DNA of 64,000 nt from Bacteroidota bacterium (lineage in GTDB: Bacteria > Bacteroidota > Bacteroidia > NS11-12g > UBA9320): assembly GCA_016124755.1 (NCBI GenBank), contig WGNA01000002.1, positions 186,001-250,000 on the forward strand. The letters are read 5' to 3'. Under the pieces are notes generated by a model, which searched no databases, was not told where the DNA came from, and worked only from the letters and a program-made list of their open reading frames with translations. Position numbers and translations under genes: made by a program. This document shows positions 1 through 12,340 of this stretch, in pieces. Position 1 is the first letter of the stretch. Each line of letters starts with the position of its first letter.

Positions 1-727
1 ATTCCTGCGGCTGCTGATCGAAATGTTGAAGAATGTATTTGCAGATTTTGTCGGTGCAGATGGTCACCATGTTTTGTCCGGATGCATCACCGGTTGTGTA
101 TTCAAAAGTTACGATAACGCTGTTTCCTTCAATTGTGGACTGCATTTCCATCAGTTTCGCGTGACGGCTGGTTTCCGAAACGATTTGGCGAAACACATCG
201 ATTTTAGCAATTGCCCATTTCACAAATCTCCCGACTGTAAAAACCGAATCGAATTTAAAATACGGAGATCGCTGAACACCCTGCGTGAGACAAACCGCCT
301 GTATTCCTCCCGACATTCGCGTTGCTTTCATTCCTCGATTGTACGAGGCAACGAGTGCGCCTTCGGTTGTGGCGAGCGGTATAAAATAATCTCCGAAAGC
401 ATGAAGACCATTTACTAACAATGGCCCGGCAAGTCCGATCGGAATGGTAGCGTAACCAATAAAATTCTCAATGTTACCTGTGAGGTTTGCCGGATCGTTT
501 TCCCGGCTTTTACCTTCAATAAACTCCGTTACCAATCCGCGCTTGTTCAGCATTTGCAGACGGTCGTTCAATGCATCTCCGGTAGGTTCTTTTTTGTATT
601 GAAGTTCCGGAGAGCTGTCAATTTCATGTGGCAAACGGGCTTTGATTTTATTGGCAAAAGATTCAATGGATGCGTCTTTTTCAATATCACTAATGACTTT
701 GTTTGCTGCTTCTTCAGATTTTGCCAT
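1..727 (-). CDS. Hydroxymethylglutaryl-CoA reductase, N-terminal 242 residues (runs off the left edge)
   Basis: Reduces HMG-CoA to mevalonate, the committed step of the mevalonate route to isoprenoids. The gene is absent from the ORF track because its stop lies outside the window; reading the minus strand from the ATG at 727 gives an open frame to the edge. Visible family motifs: ENFIGYATIPIGLAGPLL (about residues 87-104; family ENVIG block), the catalytic-glutamate motif TTEGALVASYNRG (E122), and the GDASGQNMVT block (D214). There is no membrane anchor, so the protein should be cytosolic. It is divergent from ligA across 243 bp. The family is clear; whether it works in the biosynthetic direction is inferred from the usual role in flavobacteria. 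Confidence 0.9.
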   Translation of the reverse strand, partial: MAKSEEAANKVISDIEKDASIESFANKIKARLPHEIDSSPELQYKKEPTGDALNDRLQMLNKRGLVTEFIEGKSRENDPANLTGNIENFIGYATIPIGLAGPLLVNGLHAFGDYFIPLATTEGALVASYNRGMKATRMSGGIQAVCLTQGVQRSPYFKFDSVFTVGRFVKWAIAKIDVFRQIVSETSRHAKLMEMQSTIEGNSVIVTFEYTTGDASGQNMVTICTDKICKYILQHFDQQPQE

Positions 728-942
728 GGCTTCAAATTTTAGAAATTGAACAATCGAATCCGAAAATCCGGAAAGCGAAGAAACGAGGAAAATGATCAAA
801 TCGGAATTTTGATTTCATGGTTATTCAGTTTGGTTTTCATGGTTGGCAGAATTTGCCGCGTCAACACATCAAAAATATTCAAATAAGATTAATAGCACTT
901 CCGCTTCGGCAGGCGTATGCCATTTCACATTTGAGTTCGAAT

Positions 943-950
943 TAATTTTG
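943..950 (+). promoter_or_regulatory. Candidate -7 box TAATTTTG upstream of ligA
   Basis: Matches the Bacteroidota consensus TAnnTTTG and lies 20 bp before the ligA ATG. A TTTG occurs at 930-933, but the 9-bp spacing is too short for a classical -33 element, so only the -7 half is convincing. The rest of the 728-970 divergent gap shows no ORF or strong hairpin. Confidence 0.35.
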
Positions 951-967
951 AAGCAATCAATGGATAA

Positions 968-3543
<2,576 letters not shown>

Positions 3544-3557
<14 letters not shown>

Positions 3558-4410
3558 AGGAACAGGAGTCGCCATGATTACGCCTTTTACGGCGGATCTG
3601 GAAGTGGATAACGAAGGGCTTAAAAAGCTCACGACTCACATGGTTTCTAATGGCGTAAATTATCTTGTGGTGATGGGAACCACGGGAGAAAATCCGACAA
3701 TTTCAGACTTTGAACAAAACAAGATTAAAGACATTGTTCTGGAAGTAAATGAAGGTCGCATTCCGGTTATGTTTGGTATTGCCGGTAATAATACGCTGGC
3801 GGTTGAACAGCGAATTAAATCATTCGACTTTACGGGTGTATCGGGAATTCTGAGTGCGAGCCCGTATTATAACAAACCCAATCAGGCGGGTATTTACGAA
3901 CATTATGTTCGTTTGGCTGATGCAGCTCCGGTACCGGTTATTTTGTACAATGTGCCGGGCAGAACCGGTTCCATGATTCAGCTCGACACGATTCTCAAAC
4001 TTGCCGAACACCCGAATATTTCGGGAATAAAGGAAGCCTCAGGTAACCTTGATCATTGTATGAAACTCATTCGCCAGCGACCTGAGGGATTTCTGGTGAT
4101 ATCCGGTGATGACAACTTCACTTTGCCGTACATCGCTGCCGGCATGGACGGAGTTATTTCTGTGATCGGAAATGCCTATCCGAAAGAATTTTCTCAAATG
4201 GTTCGCTACTCCCTCGAAGGCAATTTCGAGAACGCGCGATATCTGCACTACAAGCTACTTCCATTGATGAATGCCATATTCGACGATGGAAATCCGGGCG
4301 GTATCAAGGTAGTTCTCAAGAAGCTCGGGATCTGCGGTGACGCGATGAGGCCACCTTTGCACACAGTACTTTCGGAAGTGGAGAAGAAGATTCTTTCTCT
4401 GATGCTTTAA
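3544..4410 (+). CDS. dapA: 4-hydroxy-tetrahydrodipicolinate synthase DapA
   Basis: Condenses pyruvate with aspartate semialdehyde, the first committed step to diaminopimelate and lysine. A 288-aa TIM barrel. GTTGENPT holds the threonine pair (T46/T47), ILYNVPGRTG holds the catalytic tyrosine (Y135) and arginine (R140), and GIKEASGN holds the Schiff-base lysine (K163). The ORF track starts at an upstream TTG (3538); I take the ATG two codons later because MEKFKGTGVAMITPF is the usual N terminus. It overlaps the DUF6913 gene by 14 nt. Confidence 0.96.
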
Positions 4411-4481
4411 TCATGTTTTGTTCACAATTCTGAACGAAGAGAAAGCCGTTTTTCATAACTAATCAGTTGTAAACGAAAGGC

Positions 4482-4516
4482 TTCCCTGCCGGGAGTCTAC
4501 CTTCGGAGCCCGAGGT
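4482..4516. other. Two small adjacent hairpins in the dapA-downstream gap
   Basis: The first pairs TTCCC with GGGAG around a TGCC loop (4482-4495). The second pairs ACCT(T)CGG with CCGAGGT around AGC (4499-4516). They sit between dapA and the next promoter. No U-tract follows, so they are weak as intrinsic terminators. They may limit read-through or protect a transcript end; this is only a structural observation. Confidence 0.3.
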
Positions 4517-4543
4517 GGAGTGGTGGATGATGCGTCGTCCTGT

Positions 4544-4551
4544 TAACTTTA
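4544..4551 (+). promoter_or_regulatory. Candidate -7 box TAACTTTA for the beta-helix/PorP pair
   Basis: One mismatch from TAnnTTTG, 24 bp before the ATG at 4575. Its location inside the longer ORF of the track (start 4515) supports 4575 as the true start. Confidence 0.3.
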
Positions 4552-4574
4552 CCTTAATTAATATTTTCCAAGGC

Positions 4575-7500
4575 ATGAATACCTCCCGAAGTCTCCTCCG
4601 GCCATTTTTGATTTTTAGCTTCATCGCTCTGTTTTCAAATGCCAATGCATCCAAATGGTATGTGAACAGCAGCACGGGCAATAACACCAACACAGGGAAA
4701 AGCGCCACGGCAACTCCTCCGAACATTGGTCCTTTTAAAGAGGTTCAATGGGCCATCAATATGGCATTGCCCGGTGATTCGATTTTCGTAGCAGCGGGTA
4801 ATTATGCAGAGAATCTGAACATCGATAAATCGGTTTCGATTTTTGGCAATAATGCCGGTAAGGCAGGTATTTCTACCCGTTCGGCTGAATCAGTCTTGAT
4901 GCCGTCGATGATTGATCTTACACCGGGAAATTCAAGTGTGCAGAACTGTGTGGTCTACATCACGATGGCTTCTGTGGTTTTAGACGGGTTTACAATTGAT
5001 GGTAACAATCCGTCGCTCAGCAGCGGCAACAATGTTCGGGGAAAGGATGTAGACATTTCCAACGGAATCGGAACCGCAGGGCCCTTCAATAGCATTTACA
5101 TACAGAACAACATCATTCAGAATTTAAATCAGAATGGCGTGGTTCTCAGCGGAAGTGTAAACACTCCCAATTCAAATTGTGCGGTTCGATTCAATTTCAT
5201 TAAAAATATCGGAACCAATTCGTACGGAGTAAAACTCGAACACGGGTTTTTCTCTGATGTGGTTTCGAACCGGATTCAGGAAACGGATATCGCTGTGTAC
5301 ATCACCGATTTTAAACTTACGAATAATAAGACCTGGACCATCAACAACAACCTTTTGATGGGCGATATCATTGGTTTGATGGTAGACAACTGCCGACAAA
5401 ACACGCCGACTTTATTAATACAGAATAACAACTTTACAACATTAGGTTCGGCGGTTTCCGACTTTGGTGTTTACATGATTAATAATAAGCTGGGTTTTAA
5501 ATTTTCCAGTTTGAATAACAAATTCTCAAATTCCGCAAGAGGTTATAATCTCGACAACACCGATGTGCAATTCATGAATTTTTCTAAAGATTCATTCTCA
5601 AAGGTTGATTACGGTGTTAGCATGTTAAATTTTTCGGATCGAAAAAGAACCGATTCACTCAATTTCTCTCAATGCGATTTTACAGACTGCAATGCTTTTG
5701 GTGTTGATGTTTTCAGTGATTCGAACCGGGCGGTAGTAAAACTTTCGTCGTGTAATTTTTTGCGATGCGTAGGAGGCGTTATGATGCGGGGAAACTGTCA
5801 TTTAATTCCGGGTGCAGCGGTTTTCAATTCTATCACAGACTACTATATAATGTTCGACGACGGAATCGCCGATATTTATTCGACCGACCCGATCGACGCA
5901 ACCGCTTGTATAATGGAGGGGTCAACCGGAACTGCTTCCACCGACGATGAGAATTTTATTAATGAAGATAAGATCCGGCACTTTCTGGATGAGCAGCGGT
6001 ATCCGTTTGTGTTGTTCAAACCCAAATACCTGTACATCACGAACAACGACGGAAATATTTTCGTGCAACAGGCATTGTCAAAAGCCTCAGACGACTGGCA
6101 CATCTTCATCGATTCGGTTGATCATCAGCAGGATGTTTATATTTTCAATCAAACACACTTTCACACGAGAGGAAAGGTTTCGATAGGTTCGATCAACATG
6201 CAGGCTGCGGGCAAATCCCTCTTTCTTCATGGACCGCTTTACATGTCTAATACCTTGTCGTTAAAAGCCGGCTTCCTCAATACCACAAATGGAGTTGCGA
6301 CTGTAGGTCAGCCGAATATTGCCAAACCCCTGATGGACGTAAGCGGCGGAAGTCCGCTGAGCTATGTTGAAGGGCCTTTGCGAATTGTGATGGATGGAAC
6401 TTCGGGTGACTCTGCTTTTTTTCCGGTGGGGAAATCCGGTGATTTCCGGCCGTTGGCAATTATGACTTCTGTTTCCTCGGGAAAGAAGATCGGAACGGTG
6501 GAGGCAGAACTCTTTCAGGGAGCGGCACCGTCTCAAAACCCGGCGCAGGGAATAACACATACATCTCTCGTGCATCATTGGAAAACCAACAATATCGACG
6601 GAATTCCGTTCACGTTGGTTCGCTTTGCGGGAACGTACGGTACGGTTGTAAACGACGATGAGGTTTCGAGTCCGACCCAATTAAAACTTGTGGTTGCGGA
6701 AAACGGTAGCTGGAACTCAATAGGTGGAAGTGGTAATGCACCTTCAACCGGTTATATAATTAGCACAGGACCGAATCAGAGTATGTCGTATGTGTCGTTG
6801 GCAAACGCCGGTCACGGTTCCAACAAGCTTGGAAAGACCGGAGCAATTGCAGCTTTCGACATCAGCAATCCCTGTTATCCGGCTGCTGTTCAATTCACCG
6901 ATATTTCAACTTCCACGAGCGGATTAATCACCAATTGGTTTTGGGATTTTGGTGATTTAAGTTCAATGAAAGACACAACATCGCAACCCAATCCATCCTA
7001 CAATTATCCGGGTCCCGGAGATTATAAAGTGAAGCTAAAAGTTTGGGACAATCAGGGAAATCAGGATTCAGCAGAACGCAATGTCCATATTTCTTCTCCG
7101 CCCAAAGCCGGTTTTATAGCCTTGGTAAAATGTTTTCCGGCTTCTGTTACCTTCACCGATACAAGCTTAACGGATGCAACCGATCCGGTTGTTGACTGGT
7201 CTTGGCAGGTCGATGTCACTAACTATAGCGTCAATCAGTTTACGCATTCCTTCAGTTCTTCCGGGAATCATCAGGTTAAGTTAAAAGTGATCACCAAATC
7301 GGGTTGCAGCGACACAACAGTTCAACAAATTTATCAGGGTGATACGGTAAAAATTTCTGTGACTCCGGCCGGACCTCTTTCCATTTGCGATGGTGATAAT
7401 GTAACTCTGTCGGCAACTTCCGGCATTAATTCCTATTCATGGAACAATGGAAGTAAGTCGCAATCAATCGTGGTTTCTCAGGCCGGTTCTTACATTGTCA

Positions 7501-8063
7501 CGGGCTACAACGGAAACCAATGCTTTGCCAGAGACACAGTGAAAGTTAGTATTCTACCCTCGCCAACTGCCGATGCTGGGAGTGATGTAACTATTGAAAT
7601 CGGGCAGTCGGTTCAGTTAACCGGGAAAGGCGGAGGTAGTTACGACTGGATGCCGTCTACCGGACTTTCAGATGCAACGGTTGCCTCACCAATTGCTAGC
7701 CCTACAACCACGACCGAATACATTCTTCGGGTTTATAATGCTTTGGGCTGTGAAGATTACGATACAGTTCTCGTAGTGGTAGAGCAGGTTAAAGAGTATC
7801 TCATTCCAAATCTTATCTCACCAAACGGAGACGGTCATAACGACGTCTGGGATCTGAGTTTTCTTCCGGGAATAGACTCGGCCCGGGTGAGTGTTGTGAG
7901 CCGATGGGGGCGGGAGGTCTTTTTCAGCCTGCATTATAACAACGACTGGTCTGGAACCAACCAGAGCAACGGAGGAGATTTACCCGACGGTACCTATATG
8001 TTCATTATTGAAAACCCGAACACTTTCGGAACACTCAAAGGATCACTTCAAATCATCAGATAA
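4575..8063 (+). CDS. Secreted right-handed beta-helix/PKD protein with type B (gliding CHU_C) T9SS sorting domain
   Basis: A 1162-aa protein predicted to cross the outer membrane by type IX secretion. The ATG at 4575 gives a clean signal peptide (MNTSRSLLRPFLIF...NANA) that the track start at 4515 would bury. Residues about 25-440 are rich in short asparagine/glycine strands typical of parallel beta-helix (DUF1565-like) repeats. PKD-like domains follow at about 768-835 (WFWDFGD) and 848-918, with an Ig-like segment at about 925-993. The last 90 residues begin YLIPNLISPNGDGHNDVWD and end in a short basic strand, the CHU_C/type B signature. The PorP/SprF gene starts 2 nt after its stop, which fits a cargo-partner pair. 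The substrate is unknown; a role as a surface adhesin or polysaccharide-binding protein is inference. Confidence 0.88.
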   Translation: MNTSRSLLRPFLIFSFIALFSNANASKWYVNSSTGNNTNTGKSATATPPNIGPFKEVQWAINMALPGDSIFVAAGNYAENLNIDKSVSIFGNNAGKAGISTRSAESVLMPSMIDLTPGNSSVQNCVVYITMASVVLDGFTIDGNNPSLSSGNNVRGKDVDISNGIGTAGPFNSIYIQNNIIQNLNQNGVVLSGSVNTPNSNCAVRFNFIKNIGTNSYGVKLEHGFFSDVVSNRIQETDIAVYITDFKLTNNKTWTINNNLLMGDIIGLMVDNCRQNTPTLLIQNNNFTTLGSAVSDFGVYMINNKLGFKFSSLNNKFSNSARGYNLDNTDVQFMNFSKDSFSKVDYGVSMLNFSDRKRTDSLNFSQCDFTDCNAFGVDVFSDSNRAVVKLSSCNFLRCVGGVMMRGNCHLIPGAAVFNSITDYYIMFDDGIADIYSTDPIDATACIMEGSTGTASTDDENFINEDKIRHFLDEQRYPFVLFKPKYLYITNNDGNIFVQQALSKASDDWHIFIDSVDHQQDVYIFNQTHFHTRGKVSIGSINMQAAGKSLFLHGPLYMSNTLSLKAGFLNTTNGVATVGQPNIAKPLMDVSGGSPLSYVEGPLRIVMDGTSGDSAFFPVGKSGDFRPLAIMTSVSSGKKIGTVEAELFQGAAPSQNPAQGITHTSLVHHWKTNNIDGIPFTLVRFAGTYGTVVNDDEVSSPTQLKLVVAENGSWNSIGGSGNAPSTGYIISTGPNQSMSYVSLANAGHGSNKLGKTGAIAAFDISNPCYPAAVQFTDISTSTSGLITNWFWDFGDLSSMKDTTSQPNPSYNYPGPGDYKVKLKVWDNQGNQDSAERNVHISSPPKAGFIALVKCFPASVTFTDTSLTDATDPVVDWSWQVDVTNYSVNQFTHSFSSSGNHQVKLKVITKSGCSDTTVQQIYQGDTVKISVTPAGPLSICDGDNVTLSATSGINSYSWNNGSKSQSIVVSQAGSYIVTGYNGNQCFARDTVKVSILPSPTADAGSDVTIEIGQSVQLTGKGGGSYDWMPSTGLSDATVASPIASPTTTTEYILRVYNALGCEDYDTVLVVVEQVKEYLIPNLISPNGDGHNDVWDLSFLPGIDSARVSVVSRWGREVFFSLHYNNDWSGTNQSNGGDLPDGTYMFIIENPNTFGTLKGSLQIIR

Positions 8064-8065
8064 AA

Positions 8066-9475
8066 ATGAAACACTTCAACACACGAATCAAGACGTTACT
8101 TCTGATCGCTGTCTGTGGCGTTTCAGGTTTGTCGAATGCACAGCAAATTCCTTTGTATTCGCAATTTTATTTCAACAAGTTCCTCTATAATCCGGCATAT
8201 ACCGGTTATAATAAAAATCTTGAGGCTTACATTTTCGGACGTCGACAGTACACGCACACCGATGGTTATCAGACTTCCGGAATTACCTTAAACGGGTCGG
8301 CGAACGACGGAAGAATGGGTCTGGGTTTATATTTTATTAATGATGTAAACCAGATCATGCGCAACAACAGTGTCTATGGAAATTATGCATATCATCTGAA
8401 ATTAAATGAAGATGTACAGTTATCCTTCGGATTTGCATTGGGCGTGGTGAAAACTCAGTTCAACCTCAACAACATTATTGTTACAGATCCGAATGATCCG
8501 GTTTTACGATTATTAGCCCGCCCGAAAGGCGCAGCACTCGATGCATCTATTGGTGCAAATCTGAAAGCCAAAGGTTTCAACTTAGGTTTTTCTGTACCTC
8601 AATTTCTGCAACCCGGACTTGATTTTACAGACAATTACAGCAGTGAAACAACCTTTACCCACAAGTTACAACGGCATTTAACTGTGATGGCTTCTTACGA
8701 TATCTGGGCGAACGACAATCTGAAAATTCAACCACTTCTTTTGATAAAAAATACGAAGAATGCTCCCGGACAACTCGACATTAACGTAACAGCCGATTGG
8801 AAAGAAAGCGGTTGGTTGGGATTTGGAATCCGCACCGGATATGGTGTGAGTTTCATGGGTGGATTAAAAATTACGGAAAATCTGAGAGTTGGCTATAGCT
8901 ACGACGCTTCAACCGGCCAGTACAGTACAGCTCTGGGAGGAAGTCATGAGTTTTTAATCGGTGCGGTTCTGGGTGGAAAGAAAGAGGAGAAAAAACCCGA
9001 CAATTCGGAAGATATTGAAGCACTAAAAACCACGGTTGCGAATAACGAAAAGCAAAAACGCGAACAGAACAAACGGATCATGGATCTGGAAAATGAGGTG
9101 GATGCGTTGAAAACCAGACCGGCGACCAAAGACACCGTTTATGTGGTTTCGAAGCAACCGGCATCGCAGCCCGGAAACAATCAGCCTCAACCGAATACCA
9201 ATCCAACCAAACCCAACAAACAACCATCAACTCCCAATAATGCTCCGGTAAAAGGAGATTTTATTGTTGTGGCAGGTTCATTCTCACAGGAAGCCAATGC
9301 GACCATTTATTTTAATCAATTAGTCAATAAAGGGTATAGTCCGTATGTGTATTTCGACAGGGGCAATGGAACCTATTATGTTCATGTCGGAAAATTCACG
9401 GATAAAGAAAAAGCAAAGGAATACGCAAAAGATCACTCAAACCGTGAGATACGACTTTGGGTAAAAACCCTTTAA
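8066..9475 (+). CDS. PorP/SprF-family T9SS outer-membrane protein with C-terminal coiled coil and SPOR-like domain
   Basis: A 469-aa protein with a signal peptide ending ...LSNAQQ and the family opening IPLYSQFYFNKFLYNPAYTGYN. Residues about 25-305 form the PorP/SprF beta-barrel (alternating strands, GRMGLGLYF). After a lysine-rich linker come a short coiled coil (about 314-348, EDIEALKTTVANNEKQ...), a proline/asparagine-rich spacer, and a SPOR-like fold at about 395-469 (FIVVAGSFSQEANA, then YYVHVGKFTDKEKA). Typical PorP/SprF proteins stop after the barrel. The protein probably attaches or anchors the preceding type B cargo at the surface, with the SPOR-like part reaching periplasmic peptidoglycan. 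The family is certain; the function of the tail is inference. Confidence 0.9.
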   Translation: MKHFNTRIKTLLLIAVCGVSGLSNAQQIPLYSQFYFNKFLYNPAYTGYNKNLEAYIFGRRQYTHTDGYQTSGITLNGSANDGRMGLGLYFINDVNQIMRNNSVYGNYAYHLKLNEDVQLSFGFALGVVKTQFNLNNIIVTDPNDPVLRLLARPKGAALDASIGANLKAKGFNLGFSVPQFLQPGLDFTDNYSSETTFTHKLQRHLTVMASYDIWANDNLKIQPLLLIKNTKNAPGQLDINVTADWKESGWLGFGIRTGYGVSFMGGLKITENLRVGYSYDASTGQYSTALGGSHEFLIGAVLGGKKEEKKPDNSEDIEALKTTVANNEKQKREQNKRIMDLENEVDALKTRPATKDTVYVVSKQPASQPGNNQPQPNTNPTKPNKQPSTPNNAPVKGDFIVVAGSFSQEANATIYFNQLVNKGYSPYVYFDRGNGTYYVHVGKFTDKEKAKEYAKDHSNREIRLWVKTL

Positions 9476-9502
9476 ACGCGAAATTCGCCGCATCTTAATT
9501 TT

Positions 9503-10282
9503 ATGGATCAAAGTATAATTCAGGAAGCGGCTGAACGTATTTCTAAAGCAATTGAAACCGGAACTCCCTGCTCTCCGGTGCGTGATATTTTGGGGGAAAC
9601 GAACATTGAACTTGCGTATGCGGTTCAGGATTTCAATCATCGCAAACAAATCGCGGCGGGCAGAAAGATCGTCGGGAAGAAAATCGGACTCACCTCTTTT
9701 GCAGTACAGAAACAACTTGGAGTGGATCAACCGGATTTTGGTTTATTGTACGCAGATACCGAAGTTGAGCAAAGCGGATCGATCAATACATCGGAACTTT
9801 TGCAGCCAAGAGCAGAAGCGGAATTGGCATTTGTTCTAAAGGAATCGCTGGAAGGCGAAATCACCATGGAAACAGTAACCGATGCGATTGATTATGTACT
9901 CGCATCTATAGAAATTGTAGGAAGCCGGGTTGAAAACTGGAACATCCGGATTACCGATACGGTAGCTGATAATGCTTCCGCCAGTCATTTTGTACTGGGC
10001 ACTCAAAAGAAAAATCTGAGTGATGTGGATCTGGAAAACTGTCGGATGAAACTCTTTAAGAACAATGAAGTTGTTTCGGAAGGAGTTGGCTCCGCTTGTC
10101 TTGGAAATCCGTTGAACGCAGTTCTCTGGCTTGCGAAAACGATGAAGGAAATGGGGCGTCCGCTGATGAAAGGTGAGGTAATTTTATCCGGTGCGCTTGG
10201 TCCGATGACAAACATCATTTCGGGTGATCACATTACGGCAGAGATTGAGGGCTTCGAACCGGTTCGGTTTTCGTGCCGATAG
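9503..10282 (+). CDS. 2-keto-4-pentenoate hydratase
   Basis: Hydrates 2-oxopent-4-enoate to 4-hydroxy-2-oxovalerate in meta-cleavage catabolism of catechols and aminomuconate-type intermediates. 259 aa, the normal length of the DmpE/MhpD family. Recognisable blocks: GKKIGLTSFAVQKQLGVDQPDFG, the metal-site acidic run RAEAELAFVL, and ENWNIRITDTVADNASASHFVLG (typical of the hydratase branch rather than the decarboxylase). It is the first of four pathway genes on this strand, separated by 91 bp from the next. It is distantly paralogous to the decarboxylase at 12337. Confidence 0.92.
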   Translation: MDQSIIQEAAERISKAIETGTPCSPVRDILGETNIELAYAVQDFNHRKQIAAGRKIVGKKIGLTSFAVQKQLGVDQPDFGLLYADTEVEQSGSINTSELLQPRAEAELAFVLKESLEGEITMETVTDAIDYVLASIEIVGSRVENWNIRITDTVADNASASHFVLGTQKKNLSDVDLENCRMKLFKNNEVVSEGVGSACLGNPLNAVLWLAKTMKEMGRPLMKGEVILSGALGPMTNIISGDHITAEIEGFEPVRFSCR

Positions 10283-10325
10283 GTTTTCCGTAATTCCGAT
10301 CACCAAATCCTCTTTGTATTCATCT

Positions 10326-10333
10326 TAACTTTG
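10326..10333 (+). promoter_or_regulatory. Candidate -7 box TAACTTTG before the acetaldehyde dehydrogenase gene
   Basis: A perfect TAnnTTTG match in the 91-bp gap, 40 bp before the TTG start at 10374. A TTTG lies 9 bp upstream (10313-10316), closer than a classical -33. If used, it would let the last three pathway genes be transcribed apart from the hydratase gene. Confidence 0.4.
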
Positions 10334-10373
10334 CCTGGCTGAAAAGCTCATTTTTTCATCTAAAACCAGCGAT

Positions 10374-11315
10374 TTGAAAGCAGCTATTATCGGTTCCGGA
10401 AACATCGGAACGGATCTAATGATTAAGATCCTTCGTCTCGGAAAAAACATTGAAATGGGAGTAATGGTGGGAATAGATCCCGATTCAGACGGACTTGCAA
10501 GAGCCGGGCGGATGGGGGTAAAAACCACACACGAAGGAATCGAAGGTTTGGTTTCCATGCCGGAATGGAGTGACATCGACATCGTTTTTGATGCGACTTC
10601 AGCCTCTGCACACATGGCAAACTACGATGTGATCTCACGATTTGAGAATAAAAAAGTAGTGGATCTCACACCGGCTGCGATCGGTCCTTTTATTATTCCA
10701 CCGGTAAATATCAACGTGCTTCGGGAAGTTCCGAATGTAAATATGGTTACCTGTGGCGGGCAAGCTACCATCCCGATGGTTGCGGCGGTAAATCGCGTAG
10801 CCAAGGTGCACTACGGCGAAATCGTAGCGTCCATTGCCAGCAAATCAGCGGGACCGGGAACCCGTGCAAACATTGATGAGTTCACGGAAACAACGGCAAA
10901 AGCAATTGAAGTTGTGGGTGGAGCTACACGAGGCAAAGCAATTATTATCCTGAATCCGGCAGAACCCCCACTCGTAATGCGCGATACCGTTTTTACACTC
11001 AGTGAGCCGGCAGATCAGGAGGACATTCGAAAAAGCATTCACGATATGGTGGAAGAAGTACGGAAATACGTTCCGGGTTATTCACTCCATCAGGAAGTTC
11101 AGTTTGAGGAAATCCCTGAATCCAATCCGGTATTTATCGAAGGAGTTGGTCATGTTCACGGACTTAAAACAACGGTATTATTAAAGGTAGAAGGAGCCGG
11201 ACATTATCTTCCGAAATACGCCGGAAATTTAGATATAATGACCAGTGCTGCTCTGGCAGTTGGTGAGCGGATCGCCGAATTTCATTCATCCACCCAAACA
11301 AAGGAAACCAAATGA
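10374..11315 (+). CDS. Acetaldehyde dehydrogenase (acetylating)
   Basis: Oxidises acetaldehyde with NAD+ and CoA to acetyl-CoA. In this family it is channelled from the aldolase, with which it forms a complex. 313 aa, full length for MhpF/DmpF. The N-terminal Rossmann motif is [16 protein letters not shown], the catalytic cysteine lies in [12 protein letters not shown] (C127), and the C terminus has the aldolase-contact region ([34 protein letters not shown]). The start is TTG: no in-frame ATG or GTG exists between the upstream stop and the Rossmann strand. It overlaps the aldolase gene by 4 nt (ATGA). Confidence 0.95.
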   Translation: MKAAIIGSGNIGTDLMIKILRLGKNIEMGVMVGIDPDSDGLARAGRMGVKTTHEGIEGLVSMPEWSDIDIVFDATSASAHMANYDVISRFENKKVVDLTPAAIGPFIIPPVNINVLREVPNVNMVTCGGQATIPMVAAVNRVAKVHYGEIVASIASKSAGPGTRANIDEFTETTAKAIEVVGGATRGKAIIILNPAEPPLVMRDTVFTLSEPADQEDIRKSIHDMVEEVRKYVPGYSLHQEVQFEEIPESNPVFIEGVGHVHGLKTTVLLKVEGAGHYLPKYAGNLDIMTSAALAVGERIAEFHSSTQTKETK

Positions 11316-12340
11316 ACAAAGACAAGAAACTGTACATTCAGGATGTAACGTTGCGGGATGGAATGCACGCCATCCGACATCAATACGGAAAAGAGAAACT
11401 TGCCGAGATTGCTGTTGCGTTAGACAAAGCCGGAGTTGATGCCATTGAAGTTGCACACGGAGACGGGCTTGCCGGATCGAGTTTTAATTACGGGTTTGGA
11501 GCACATACAGATTGGGAATGGCTCGAAGGACTTTCCGAAAAACTGGAGCATGCGGTATTAACAACGTTGTTGTTGCCGGGCATCGGAACCATTCACGATC
11601 TAAAAACCGCGTATGCTTTGGGTGTTCGTTCGGTAAGGATTGCAACACATTGTACCGAAGCGGATATTTCCCGTCAGCACATTGAAGCTGCCCGCGAAAT
11701 GGGAATGGATGTAGCCGGATTTCTGATGATGGCGCACATGAATCCACCGGATCAATTAGCACAACAGGCAAAATTGATGGAGAGTTACGGAGCACACTGT
11801 GTTTATGTAACCGATAGTGCAGGAGCTCTGTTAATGCAGGATGTGGAAGACCGGATGAAGGCATTTAAAAATGTACTAAAGCCGGAAACAGAAATCGGAA
11901 TTCACTGCCATCACAATCTCAGTCTGGGTGTTGCCAATACGGTTGTCGCCATGCAAAACGGAGCGGTTCGACTTGATGCTTCGTTGGCCGGAATGGGTGC
12001 CGGGGCCGGAAATTGTCCGCTCGAAGTTTTGATCGCTGTGCTAAATAAAATGGGAGCCAACCACGGTAGTGATTTGTATGCGCTAATGGATGCGGCTGAT
12101 GATCTCATTCGTCCGCTGCAAACCCGTCCGGTTCGTGTTGACCGAGAAACTCTTTCATTAGGTTACGCCGGAGTGTATTCAAGCTTTTTGTTGCATGCCG
12201 AAAAAGCATCAAACCGGTATGGAATTGATACGAGAGCAATTCTGGAAGAACTTGGAAATCGAAAAATGGTAGGCGGACAGGAAGATATGATCATTGATGT
12301 CGCGCTCGACATGAGCGGCAAAACCGAAACGGAAGCATGA
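11312..12340 (+). CDS. 4-hydroxy-2-oxovalerate aldolase
   Basis: Cleaves 4-hydroxy-2-oxovalerate to pyruvate and acetaldehyde. 342-aa DRE-TIM metalloenzyme of the DmpG/MhpE type. [15 protein letters not shown] carries the R-D pair of the active site, and [15 protein letters not shown] holds the metal-binding histidines. The C-terminal communication domain ([18 protein letters not shown]) is present, so the protein should form the usual complex with the dehydrogenase encoded upstream. Both its junctions are 4-nt overlaps, implying strong translational coupling. Confidence 0.96.
   Translation: MNKDKKLYIQDVTLRDGMHAIRHQYGKEKLAEIAVALDKAGVDAIEVAHGDGLAGSSFNYGFGAHTDWEWLEGLSEKLEHAVLTTLLLPGIGTIHDLKTAYALGVRSVRIATHCTEADISRQHIEAAREMGMDVAGFLMMAHMNPPDQLAQQAKLMESYGAHCVYVTDSAGALLMQDVEDRMKAFKNVLKPETEIGIHCHHNLSLGVANTVVAMQNGAVRLDASLAGMGAGAGNCPLEVLIAVLNKMGANHGSDLYALMDAADDLIRPLQTRPVRVDRETLSLGYAGVYSSFLLHAEKASNRYGIDTRAILEELGNRKMVGGQEDMIIDVALDMSGKTETEA

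Noticed and set aside
4482-4516. Hairpins after dapA as members of the 19.5-kb REP family
   Set aside because: Only a vague likeness around TCTACC; stems and loops differ, so I do not group them.
6261-6680. 139-aa minus-strand ORF inside the beta-helix protein
   Set aside because: Arg/Ser-rich translation antisense to a well-supported gene; no signal peptide or domain.
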